A stretch of 64,000 nt of DNA from contig JBAIAA010000094.1 in the NCBI GenBank assembly GCA_037893245.1, positions 868,001 to 932,000 on the forward strand. Reading direction: 5' to 3'. Below the pieces are notes generated by a model, which was not told the origin of the DNA, ran no database searches, and saw only the letters and a program-made list of their open reading frames with translations. Below are positions 1 through 11,898 of this stretch, one piece after another. Source of the DNA: Crossaster papposus (taxonomy: Eukaryota; Echinodermata; Asteroidea; Velatida; Solasteridae). The position numbers and the translations under genes were made by a program. Numbering within the stretch: position 1 is the stretch's first letter; every line of letters begins with the position of its first letter.

Positions 1-3000
1 AAAATTATCCTCATTCGCAGCCACCTTTTCTTATGTGTATGTTTGTACACGTGTATTGCCGCATAGGCCTATGCCGCCAGTGGCCTGACGCATGAGTCTC
101 ACAGTTTGGGTTCTTTTCATTGAGAGATTTGGCAATATTTTGGCTCAGATGTCGAGCTGATGAGTGTCTCTACATTCTCGAACAACGTTGAGGTTCGCAG
201 CTCAAATATAAGTCGAGAAAATTATCCTCATTCGCAGCCACCTTTTCTGATGTGTATGTTTGTACACTTGTATTGCCGCATAGGCCTATGCCGTCAGTGC
301 CCTGACGCATGGGTCTCACGGTTTGTTTTTTTTCCAGTGAGAAATTTGGCAATATTTTGGCTCCGTTGTCGAGCTGGTGAGTGTCTCTTCATTCTCGAAC
401 AACGTTGTATTGCCGCATTGGCCTAGGTCGCCAGTGCCCTGACGCATGAGTCTCACAGTTTGGGTTCTTTCCATTGAGAAATTTGGCAATATTTTGGCTC
501 CGTTGTTGAGCTGGTGAGTGTCTCTTCATTCTCGAACAACGTTGAGGTTCGCAGCTCAGATATAAGTCGAGAAAATTATCCTCATTCGCAGCCATGTTTT
601 CTTATGTGTATCTATGTACACGTGTATTGCCGCATTGGCCTATGTCGCCAGTGCCCTGACGCATGAGTCTCACAGTTTGGGTTCTTTCCAGTGAGAAATC
701 TGGCAATATTTTGGCTCAGATGTCGACCTGGTGAGTGTCTCTTTATTCTCGAACAACGTTGAGGTTCGCAGCTCAAATATAAGTCGAGAAAATTAACCTC
801 ATTCGCAGCCATGTTTTCGTGTGTGTATATATGTACACGTGTATTGCCGCATAGGCCTATGCCGTCAGTGCCCTGACGCATGAGTCTCACGGTTTGGTTT
901 TTTTCCAGTGAGAAATTTGGCAATATTTTGGCTCCGATGTCGAGCTGGTGCGTGTCTCGTCATTCTCGAACAACGTTTAGGTTCTCAGCTCAGATATAAG
1001 TCAAGAAAATTATCATCATTCGCAGCCACCTTTTCTTATGTGTATGTTTGTACACGTGTATTGCCGCATATGCCTATGCCGCCAGTGGCCTGACGCATGA
1101 GTCTCACAGTTTGGGTTCTTTTCATTGAGAGATTTGGCAATATTTTGGCTCAGATGTCGAGCTGGTGAGTGTCTCTTCATTCTCGAACAACGTTGAGGTT
1201 CGCAGCTCAAATATAAGTCGAGAAAATTATCCTCATTCGCAGCCACATTTTGTGATGTGTATCTATGTACACGTGTATTGCCGCATAGGACTATGTCGCC
1301 AGTGCCCTGACGCATGAGTCTCACAGTTTGGGTTCTTTTCATTGAGAGATTTGGCAATATTTTGGCTCAGATGTCGAGCTGGTGAGTGTCTCTTCATTCT
1401 CGAACAACGTTGAGGTTCGCAGCTCAAATATAAGTCGAGAAAATTATCCTCATTCGCAGCCACCTTTTCTTAGGTGTATCTATGTACACGTGTATTGCCG
1501 CATTGACCTATGTCGCCAGTGCCCTGACGCATGAGTCTCACAGTTTGGGTTCTTTATATTGAGAAATTTGGCAATATTTTGGCACAGATGTCGAGCTGGT
1601 GAGTGTCTCTTCATTCTCGAACAACGTTGAGGTTCGCAGCTCAAATATAAGTCGAGAAAATTATCCTCATTCGCAGCCACCTTTTCTGATGTGTATGTTT
1701 GTACACTTGTATTGCCGCATAGGCCTATGCCGTCAGTGCCCTGACGCATGGGTCTCACGGTTTGGTTTTTTTCCAGTGAGAAATTATGCAATATTTTGGC
1801 TCCGTTGTTGAGCTGGTGAGTGTCTCTTCATTCTCGAACAACGTTGTATTGCCGCATTGGCCTAGGTCGCCAGTGCCCTGACGCATGAGTCTCACAGTTT
1901 GGGTTCTTTCCATTGAGAAATTTGGCAATATTTTGGCTCAGATGTCGAGCTGGTGAGAATCTCTTCATTCTCGAACAACGTTGAGGTTCGCAGCTCAAAT
2001 ATAAGTCGAGAAAATTATCCTCATTCGCAGCCACCTTTTCTGATGTGTATGTTTGTACACTTGTATTGCCGCATAGGCCTATGCCGTCAGTGCCCTGACG
2101 CATGGGTCTCACGGTTTGGTTTTTTTTTCCAGTGAGAAATTTGGCAATATTTTGGCTCCGTTGTTGAGCTGGTGAGTGTCTCTTCATTCTCGAACAACGT
2201 TGTATTGCCGCATTGGCCTAGGTCGCCAGTGCCCTGACGCATGAGTCTCACAGTTTGGGTTCTTTCCATTGAGAAATTTGGCAATATTTTGGCTCAGATG
2301 TCGAGCTGGTGAGAATCTCTTCATTCTCGAACAACGTTGAGGTTCGCAGCTCAAATATAAGTCGAGAAAATTATCCTCATTCGCAGCCACATTTTGTGAT
2401 GTGTATGTTTGTACACTTGTATTGCCGCATAGGCCTATGCCGCCAGTGCCCTGACGCATGAGTCTCACGGTTTGGTTTTTTTCCAGTGAGAAATTTGGCA
2501 ATATTTTGGCTCCGATGTTCAGCTGGTGAGTGTCTCTTCATTCTCGAACAACGTTGAGGTTCGCAGCTCAGATATAAGTCAAGAAAATTATCCTCATTCG
2601 CAGCCACCTTTTCTTATGTGTATGTTTGTACACGTGTATTGCCGCATAGGCCTATGCCGCCAGTGGCCTGACGCATGAGTCTCACAGTTTGGGTTCTTTT
2701 CATTGAGAGATTTGGCAATATTTTGGCTCAGATGTCGAGCTGGTGAGTGTCTCTTTATTCTCGAACAACGTTGAGGTTCGCAGCTCAAATATAAGTCGAG
2801 AAAATTATCCTCATTCGCAGCCACCTTTTCCTAGGTGTATCTATGTACACGTGTATTGCCGCATTGGCCTATGTCGCCAGTGCCCTGACGCATGAGTCTC
2901 ACAGTTTGGGTTCTTTCCATTGAGAAATTTGGCAATATTTTGGCACAGATGTCGAGCTGGTGAGTGTCTCTTCATTCTCGAACAGCGTTGAGGTTCGCAG

Positions 3001-3588
3001 CTCAAATATAAGTCGAGACAATTATCCTCATTCGCAGCCACCTTTTCTGATGTGTATGTTTGTACACTTGTATTGCCGCATAGGCCTATGCCGTCAGTGC
3101 CCTGACGCATGGGTCTCACGGTTTGGTTTTTTTCCAGTGAGAAATTTGGCAATATTTTGGCTCCGTTGTTGAGCTGGTGAGTGTCTCTTCATTCTCGAAC
3201 AACGTTGTATTGCTGCATTGGCCTAGGTCGCCAGTGCCCTGACGCATGAGTCTCACAGTTTGGGTTCTTTCCATTGAGAAATTTGGCAATATTTTGGCTC
3301 AGACGTCGAGCTGGTGAGAATCTCTTCATTCTCGAACAACGTTGAGGTTCGCAGCTCAAATATAAGTCGAGAAAATTATCCTCATTCGCAGCCACATTTT
3401 GTGATGTGTATGTTTGTACACTTGTATTGCCGCATAGGCCTATGCCGCCAGTGCCCTGACGCATGAGTCTCACGGTTTGGCTTTTTTCCAGTGAGAAATT
3501 TGGCAATATTTTGGCTCCGATGTTCAGCTGGTGAGTGTCTCTTCATTCTCGAACAACGTTGAGGTTCGCAGCTCAGATATAAGTCAAG
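1..3588 (+). repeat. HOR-1 copy 1 (18-mer, 3588 bp)
   Basis: Sequence at position n recurs at n+3588 across this whole span. The length fits 18 monomers (3906 bp) minus four 80-bp truncations plus a 2-bp expansion of the T run near 2119-2128, giving exactly 3588. Differences from copy 2 noticed by eye are few: near 2995 (CAGCGTT against CAACGTT), near 3019, near 3305 (GACGTCG against GATGTCG), and counterparts of changes near 6388 and 6768 in copy 2. Identity is therefore well above 99%, which points to a recent duplication. Confidence 0.93.
282..316 (+). other. Representative B-monomer hairpin
   Basis: In B units the stretch from AGGCCTATGC through CGCATGGGTCT can fold: GTCAG pairs with CTGAC around a TGCC loop, the next C-G pair closes, one C bulges, and GGCCTATGC-side bases pair with GCATGGGTCT. 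That gives about 15 pairs including two G-T/G-U pairs. This copy is the first in the window; equivalent copies sit in each B unit, for example 35520-35554. Subtypes A, C and D have GCCAGTGCCCTG and keep only the inner three pairs. The fold is inferred from complementarity only. Confidence 0.6.
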
Positions 3589-6500
3589 AAAATTATCCTC
3601 ATTCGCAGCCACCTTTTCTTATGTGTATGTTTGTACACGTGTATTGCCGCATAGGCCTATGCCGCCAGTGGCCTGACGCATGAGTCTCACAGTTTGGGTT
3701 CTTTTCATTGAGAGATTTGGCAATATTTTGGCTCAGATGTCGAGCTGATGAGTGTCTCTACATTCTCGAACAACGTTGAGGTTCGCAGCTCAAATATAAG
3801 TCGAGAAAATTATCCTCATTCGCAGCCACCTTTTCTGATGTGTATGTTTGTACACTTGTATTGCCGCATAGGCCTATGCCGTCAGTGCCCTGACGCATGG
3901 GTCTCACGGTTTGTTTTTTTTCCAGTGAGAAATTTGGCAATATTTTGGCTCCGTTGTCGAGCTGGTGAGTGTCTCTTCATTCTCGAACAACGTTGTATTG
4001 CCGCATTGGCCTAGGTCGCCAGTGCCCTGACGCATGAGTCTCACAGTTTGGGTTCTTTCCATTGAGAAATTTGGCAATATTTTGGCTCCGTTGTTGAGCT
4101 GGTGAGTGTCTCTTCATTCTCGAACAACGTTGAGGTTCGCAGCTCAGATATAAGTCGAGAAAATTATCCTCATTCGCAGCCATGTTTTCTTATGTGTATC
4201 TATGTACACGTGTATTGCCGCATTGGCCTATGTCGCCAGTGCCCTGACGCATGAGTCTCACAGTTTGGGTTCTTTCCAGTGAGAAATCTGGCAATATTTT
4301 GGCTCAGATGTCGACCTGGTGAGTGTCTCTTTATTCTCGAACAACGTTGAGGTTCGCAGCTCAAATATAAGTCGAGAAAATTAACCTCATTCGCAGCCAT
4401 GTTTTCGTGTGTGTATATATGTACACGTGTATTGCCGCATAGGCCTATGCCGTCAGTGCCCTGACGCATGAGTCTCACGGTTTGGTTTTTTTCCAGTGAG
4501 AAATTTGGCAATATTTTGGCTCCGATGTCGAGCTGGTGCGTGTCTCGTCATTCTCGAACAACGTTTAGGTTCTCAGCTCAGATATAAGTCAAGAAAATTA
4601 TCATCATTCGCAGCCACCTTTTCTTATGTGTATGTTTGTACACGTGTATTGCCGCATATGCCTATGCCGCCAGTGGCCTGACGCATGAGTCTCACAGTTT
4701 GGGTTCTTTTCATTGAGAGATTTGGCAATATTTTGGCTCAGATGTCGAGCTGGTGAGTGTCTCTTCATTCTCGAACAACGTTGAGGTTCGCAGCTCAAAT
4801 ATAAGTCGAGAAAATTATCCTCATTCGCAGCCACATTTTGTGATGTGTATCTATGTACACGTGTATTGCCGCATAGGACTATGTCGCCAGTGCCCTGACG
4901 CATGAGTCTCACAGTTTGGGTTCTTTTCATTGAGAGATTTGGCAATATTTTGGCTCAGATGTCGAGCTGGTGAGTGTCTCTTCATTCTCGAACAACGTTG
5001 AGGTTCGCAGCTCAAATATAAGTCGAGAAAATTATCCTCATTCGCAGCCACCTTTTCTTAGGTGTATCTATGTACACGTGTATTGCCGCATTGACCTATG
5101 TCGCCAGTGCCCTGACGCATGAGTCTCACAGTTTGGGTTCTTTATATTGAGAAATTTGGCAATATTTTGGCACAGATGTCGAGCTGGTGAGTGTCTCTTC
5201 ATTCTCGAACAACGTTGAGGTTCGCAGCTCAAATATAAGTCGAGAAAATTATCCTCATTCGCAGCCACCTTTTCTGATGTGTATGTTTGTACACTTGTAT
5301 TGCCGCATAGGCCTATGCCGTCAGTGCCCTGACGCATGGGTCTCACGGTTTGGTTTTTTTCCAGTGAGAAATTATGCAATATTTTGGCTCCGTTGTTGAG
5401 CTGGTGAGTGTCTCTTCATTCTCGAACAACGTTGTATTGCCGCATTGGCCTAGGTCGCCAGTGCCCTGACGCATGAGTCTCACAGTTTGGGTTCTTTCCA
5501 TTGAGAAATTTGGCAATATTTTGGCTCAGATGTCGAGCTGGTGAGAATCTCTTCATTCTCGAACAACGTTGAGGTTCGCAGCTCAAATATAAGTCGAGAA
5601 AATTATCCTCATTCGCAGCCACCTTTTCTGATGTGTATGTTTGTACACTTGTATTGCCGCATAGGCCTATGCCGTCAGTGCCCTGACGCATGGGTCTCAC
5701 GGTTTGGTTTTTTTTTCCAGTGAGAAATTTGGCAATATTTTGGCTCCGTTGTTGAGCTGGTGAGTGTCTCTTCATTCTCGAACAACGTTGTATTGCCGCA
5801 TTGGCCTAGGTCGCCAGTGCCCTGACGCATGAGTCTCACAGTTTGGGTTCTTTCCATTGAGAAATTTGGCAATATTTTGGCTCAGATGTCGAGCTGGTGA
5901 GAATCTCTTCATTCTCGAACAACGTTGAGGTTCGCAGCTCAAATATAAGTCGAGAAAATTATCCTCATTCGCAGCCACATTTTGTGATGTGTATGTTTGT
6001 ACACTTGTATTGCCGCATAGGCCTATGCCGCCAGTGCCCTGACGCATGAGTCTCACGGTTTGGTTTTTTTCCAGTGAGAAATTTGGCAATATTTTGGCTC
6101 CGATGTTCAGCTGGTGAGTGTCTCTTCATTCTCGAACAACGTTGAGGTTCGCAGCTCAGATATAAGTCAAGAAAATTATCCTCATTCGCAGCCACCTTTT
6201 CTTATGTGTATGTTTGTACACGTGTATTGCCGCATAGGCCTATGCCGCCAGTGGCCTGACGCATGAGTCTCACAGTTTGGGTTCTTTTCATTGAGAGATT
6301 TGGCAATATTTTGGCTCAGATGTCGAGCTGGTGAGTGTCTCTTTATTCTCGAACAACGTTGAGGTTCGCAGCTCAAATATAAGTCGAGGAAATTATCCTC
6401 ATTCGCAGCCACCTTTTCCTAGGTGTATCTATGTACACGTGTATTGCCGCATTGGCCTATGTCGCCAGTGCCCTGACGCATGAGTCTCACAGTTTGGGTT

Positions 6501-7176
6501 CTTTCCATTGAGAAATTTGGCAATATTTTGGCACAGATGTCGAGCTGGTGAGTGTCTCTTCATTCTCGAACAACGTTGAGGTTCGCAGCTCAAATATAAG
6601 TCGAGAAAATTATCCTCATTCGCAGCCACCTTTTCTGATGTGTATGTTTGTACACTTGTATTGCCGCATAGGCCTATGCCGTCAGTGCCCTGACGCATGG
6701 GTCTCACGGTTTGGTTTTTTTCCAGTGAGAAATTTGGCAATATTTTGGCTCCGTTGTTGAGCTGGTAAGTGTCTCTTCATTCTCGAACAACGTTGTATTG
6801 CTGCATTGGCCTAGGTCGCCAGTGCCCTGACGCATGAGTCTCACAGTTTGGGTTCTTTCCATTGAGAAATTTGGCAATATTTTGGCTCAGATGTCGAGCT
6901 GGTGAGAATCTCTTCATTCTCGAACAACGTTGAGGTTCGCAGCTCAAATATAAGTCGAGAAAATTATCCTCATTCGCAGCCACATTTTGTGATGTGTATG
7001 TTTGTACACTTGTATTGCCGCATAGGCCTATGCCGCCAGTGCCCTGACGCATGAGTCTCACGGTTTGGCTTTTTTCCAGTGAGAAATTTGGCAATATTTT
7101 GGCTCCGATGTTCAGCTGGTGAGTGTCTCTTCATTCTCGAACAACGTTGAGGTTCGCAGCTCAGATATAAGTCAAG
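3589..7176 (+). repeat. HOR-1 copy 2 (18-mer, 3588 bp)
   Basis: A nearly exact tandem copy of 1-3588 with the same order of subtypes and the same four truncation junctions, at 3995/3996, 5434/5435, 5790/5791 and 6795/6796. Copy-specific changes include GAGGAAATT for GAGAAAATT near 6388 and CTGGTAAGTG for CTGGTGAGTG near 6766. Confidence 0.93.
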
Positions 7177-8066
7177 AAAATTATCCTCATTCGCAGCCAC
7201 CTTTTCTTATGTGTATGTTTGTACACGTGTATTGCCGCATAGGCCTATGCCGCCAGTGGCCTGACGCATGAGTCTCACAGTTTGGGTTCTTTTCATTGAG
7301 AGATTTGGCAATATTTTGGCTCAGATGTCGAGCTGATGAGTGTCTCTACATTCTCGAACAACGTTGAGGTTCGCAGCTCAAATATAAGTCGAGAAAATTA
7401 TCCTCATTCGCAGCCACCTTTTCTGATGTGTATGTTTGTACACTTGTATTGCCGCATAGGCCTATGCCGTCAGTGCCCTGACGCATGGGTCTCACGGTTT
7501 GTTTTTTTTCCAGTGAGAAATTTGGCAATATTTTGGCTCCGTTGTCGAGCTGGTGAGTGTCTCTTCATTCTCGAACAACGTTGTATTGCCGCATTGGCCT
7601 AGGTCGCCAGTGCCCTGACGCATGAGTCTCACAGTTTGGGTTCTTTCCATTGAGAAATTTGGCAATATTTTGGCTCCGTTGTTGAGCTGGTGAGTGTCTC
7701 TTCATTCTCGAACAACGTTGAGGTTCGCAGCTCAGATATAAGTCGAGAAAATTATCTTCATTCGCAGCCATGTTTTCTTATGTGTATCTATGTACACGTG
7801 TATTGCCGCATTGGCCTATGTCGCCAGTGCCCTGACGCATGAGTCTCACAGTTTGGGTTCTTTCCAGTGAGAAATCTGGCAATATTTTGGCTCAGATGTC
7901 GACCTGGTGAGTGTCTCTTTATTCTCGAACAACGTTGAGGTTCGCAGCTCAAATATAAGTCGAGAAAATTAACCTCATTCGCAGCCATGTTTTCGTGTGT
8001 GTATATATGTACACGTGTATTGCCGCATAGGCCTATGCCGTCAGTGCCCTGACGCATGAGTCTCAC
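7177..8066 (+). repeat. HOR-1 copy 3, broken off in register
   Basis: Follows 1-890 and 3589-4478 almost exactly (one change noticed near 7757, ATCTTCATT for ATCCTCATT). At about 8066 it switches to sequence that matches about 2902 onward. The step skipped is 2012 bp, which equals ten monomers less two 80-bp truncations plus the 2-bp T-run expansion. The switch therefore keeps monomer phase, as expected for unequal exchange between aligned units. Confidence 0.85.
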
Positions 8067-9170
8067 AGTTTGGGTTCTTTCCATTGAGAAATTTGGCAAT
8101 ATTTTGGCACAGATGTCGAGCTGGTGAGTGTCTCTTCATTCTCGAACAACGTTGAGGTTCGCAGCTCAAATATAAGTCGAGAAAATTATCCTCATTCGCA
8201 GCCACCTTTTCTGATGTGTATGTTTGTACACTTGTATTGCCGCATAGGCCTATGCCGTCAGTGCCCTGACGCATGGGTCTCACGGTTTGTTTTTTTTCCA
8301 GTGAGAAATTTGGCAATATTTTGGCTCCGTTGTCGAGCTGGTGAGTGTCTCTTCATTCTCGAACAACGTTGTATTGCCGCATTGGCCGAGGTCGCCAGTG
8401 CCCTGACGCATGAGTCTCACAGTTTGGGTTCTTTCCATATTCGCAGCCATGTTTTCTTATGTGTATCTATGTACACGTGTATTGCCGCATTGGCCTATGT
8501 CGCCAGTGCCCTGACGCATAAGTCTCACAGTTTGGGTTCTTTCCAGTGAGAAATCTGGCAATATTTTGGCTCAGATGTCGACCTGGTGAGTGTCTCTTTA
8601 TTCTCGAACAACGTTGAGGTTCGCAGCTCAAATATAAGTCGAGAAAATTAACCTCATTCGCAGCCATGTTTTCGTGTGTGTATATATGTACACGTGTATT
8701 GCCGCATAGGCCTATGCCGTCAGTGCCCTGACGCATGAGTCTCACGGTTTGGGTTTTTTCCAGTGAGAAATTTGGCAATATTTTGGCTCCGATGTCGAGC
8801 TGGTGAGTGTCTCGTCATTCTCGAACAACGTTTAGGTTCTCAGCTCAGATATAAGTCAAGAAAATTATCCTCATTCGCAGCCACCTTTTCTTATGTGTAT
8901 GTTTGTACACGTGTATTGCCGCATAGGCCTATGCCGCCAGTGGCCTGACGCATGAGTCTCACAGTTTGGGTTCTTTTCATTGAGAGATTTCGCAATATTT
9001 TGGCTCAGATGTCGAGCTGGTGAATGTCTCTTCATTCTCGAACAACGTTGAGGTTCGCAGCTTAAATATAAGTCGAGAAAATTGTCCTCATTCGCAGCCA
9101 CCTTTTCTTAGGTGTATCTATGTACACGTATATTGGCGCATTGGCCTATGCCGCCAGTGCCCTGACGCAT
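8067..9170 (+). repeat. Scrambled HOR-1 block, source of the 896-bp unit
   Basis: A block of about 1.1 kb that recurs at 12738-13841 (offset 4671) and, in its first part, at offset 3775. It joins the B-like half with the GTTTGTTTTTTTTCCAG tract, a truncated unit (junction 8371/8372), a second internal deletion (8438/8439), and then the segment corresponding to HOR-1 positions 584 onward. Confidence 0.8.
8372..8438 (+). repeat. 67-bp monomer remnant between two deletions, copy 1
   Basis: Between the 80-bp junction on the left and a second junction CTTTCCAT/ATTCGCAG on the right, only 67 bp of a monomer survive. The right junction lacks 109 bp, from TGAGAAATTTGG to TTATCCTC. I see no useful microhomology at it. 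Confidence 0.85.
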
Positions 9171-9660
9171 GGGTCTCACGGTTTGGGTGTTTTTCAGTGA
9201 GAAATTTGGCAATATTTTGGCTCCGATGTTGAGCTTGTGAGTGTCTCTTCATTCTCGAACAACGTTGAGGTTCGCAGCTAAGATATAAGTCGAGAAAATT
9301 ATCCTCATTCGCAGCCATGTTTTCTTATGTGTATCTATGTACACGTGTATTGCCGCATTGGCCTAGGTCGCCAGTGCCCTGACGCATGAGTCTCACAGTT
9401 TGGGTTCTTTCCATTGAGAAATTTGGCAATATTGTGGCTCAGATGTCGAGCTGGTGAGTATCTCTTCATTCTCAAACAACGTTGAGGTTCCCAGCTAAGA
9501 TAAAAGTCGAGATCATAATCCTGATTCGCAGCCACCTTTTCTGATGTGTATGTTTGTACACGTGTATTGCCGCATTGGCCTATGCCGTCAGTGCCCTGAC
9601 GCATGGGTCTCACGGTTTGTTTTTTTTTCAGTGAGAAATTTGGCAATATTTTGGCTCCGT
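9171..9660 (+). repeat. Divergent monomers shared with 14.3-14.7 kb
   Basis: Contains the TTTGGGTGTTTTTCAGTGAG variant and GAGCTTGTGAG, then a unit with ATATTGTGGCTC, TTCTCAAACAACG and TTCCCAGCTAAGATAAAAG. The same pair lies at about 14.28-14.70 kb (offset 5105), so this short stretch links the first domain with the following mosaic region. Confidence 0.75.
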
Positions 9661-11898
9661 TGTCGAGCTGGTGAGTGTCTCTTCATTCTCGAACAACGTT
9701 GTATTGCAGCATTGGCCTAGGTCGCCAGTGCCCTGACGCATGAGTCTCACAGTTTGGGTTCTTTCCATTGAGAAATTTGGCAATATTTTGGCTCCGTTGT
9801 TGAGCTGGTGAGTGTCTCTTCATTCTCGAACAACGTTGAGGTTCGCAGCTCAGATATAAGTCGAGAAAATTATCCTCATTCGCAGCCATGTTTTCTTATG
9901 TGTATCTATGTACACGTGTATTGCCGCATTGGCCTATGTCGCCAGTGCCCTGACGCATGAGTCTCACAGTTTGGGTTCTTTCCAGTGAGAAATCTGGCAA
10001 TATTTTGGCTCAGATGTCGACCTGGTGAGTGTCTCTTTATTCTCGAACAACGTTGAGGTTCGCAGCTCAAATATAAGTCGAGAAAATTAACCTCATTCGC
10101 AGCCATGTTTTCGTGTGTGTATATATGTACACGTGTATTGCCGCATAGGCCTATGCCGTCAGTGCCCTGACGCATGAGTCTCACGGTTTGGTTTTTTTTC
10201 CAGTGAGAAATTTGGCAATATTTTTGCTCCGATGTCGAGCTGGTGAGTGTCTCGTCATTCTCGAACAACGTTTAGGTTCTCAGCTCAGATATAAGTCAAG
10301 AAAATTATCCTCATTCGCAGCCACCTTTTCTTATGTGTATGTTTGTACACGTGTATTGCCGCATATGCCTATGCCGCCAGTGGCCTGACGCATGAGTCTC
10401 ACAGTTTGGGTTCTTTTCATTGAGAGATTTGGCAATATTTTGGCTCAGATGTCGAGCTGGTGAGTGTCTCTTCATTCTCGAACAACGTTGAGGTTCGCAG
10501 CTCAAATATAAGTCGAGAAAATTATCCTCATTCGCAGCCACATTTTGTGATGTGTATCTATGTACACGTGTATTGCCGCATAGGCCTATGTCGCCAGTGC
10601 CCTGACGCATGAGTCTCACAGTTTGGGTTCTTTTCATTGAGAGATTTGGCAATATTTTGGCTCAGATGTCGAGCTGGTGAGTGTCTATTCATTCTCGAAC
10701 AACGTTGAGGTTCGCAGCTCAAATATAAGTCGAGAAAATTATCCTCATTCGCAGCCACCTTTTCTTAGGTGTATCTATGTACACGTGTATTGCCGCATTG
10801 ACCTATGTCGCCAGTGCCCTGACGCATGAGTCTCACAGTTTGGGTTCTTTCCATTGAGAAATTTGGCAATATTTTGGCACAGATGTTGAGCTGGTGAGTG
10901 TCTCTTCATTCTCGAACAACGTTGAGGTTCGCAGCTCAAATATAAGTCGAGAAAATTATCCTCATTCGCAGCCACCTTTTCTGATGTGTATGTTTGTACA
11001 CTTGTATTGCCGTATAGGCCTATGCCGTCAGTGCCCTGACGCATGGGTCTCACGGTTTGGTTTTTTTCCAGTGAGAAATTATGCAATATTTTGGCTCCGT
11101 TGTTGAGCTGGTGAGTGTCTCTTCATTCTCGAACAACGTTGTATTGCCGCATTGGCCTAGGTCGCCAGTGCCCTGACGCATGAGTCTCACAGTTTGGGTT
11201 CTTTCCATTGAGAAATTTGGCAATATTTTGGCTCAGATGTCGAGCTGGTGAGAATCTCTTCATTCTCGAACAACGTTGAGGTTCGCAGCTCAAATATAAG
11301 TCGAGAAAAGTATCCTCATTCGCAGCCACATTTTGTGATGTGTATGTTTGTACACTTGTATTGCCGCATAGGCCTATGCCGCCAGTGCCCTGACGCATGA
11401 GTCTCACGGTTTGTTTTTTTTCCAGTGAGAAATTTGGCAATATTTTGGCTCCGATGTTCAGCTGGTAAGTTTCTCTTCATTCTCGAATAACGTTGAGGTT
11501 CGCAGCTCAGATATAAGTCAAGAAAATTATCCTCATTCGCAGCCACCTTTTCTTATGTGTATGTTTGTACACGTGTATTGTCGCATAGGCCTATGCCGCC
11601 AGTGGCCTGACGCATGAGTCTCACAGTTTGGGTTCTTTTCATTGAGAGATTTGGCAATATTTTGGCTCAGATGTCGAGCTGGTGAGTGTCTCTTCATTCT
11701 CGAACAACGTTGAGGTTCGCAGCTCAAATATAAGTCGAGAAAATTATCCTCATTCGCAGCCACCTTTTCTTAGGTGTATCTATGTACACGTGTATTGCCG
11801 CATTGGCCTATGTCGCCAGTGCCCTGACGCATGAGTCTCACAGTTTGGGTTCTTTCCATTGAGAAATTTGGCAATATTTTGGCACAGATGTCGAGCTG
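9661..11898 (+). repeat. Displaced HOR-1 segment with a two-monomer deletion
   Basis: 9661 to about 11.12 kb follows HOR-1 from about 366 (offset 9294/9295), keeping the truncated unit (junction 9701/9702). After that the offset drops to 8939. The 356 bp lost equals one full monomer plus one truncated monomer carrying the 2-bp T expansion, so a B-A pair was removed. The remaining truncation junction is at 11141/11142. Confidence 0.83.
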
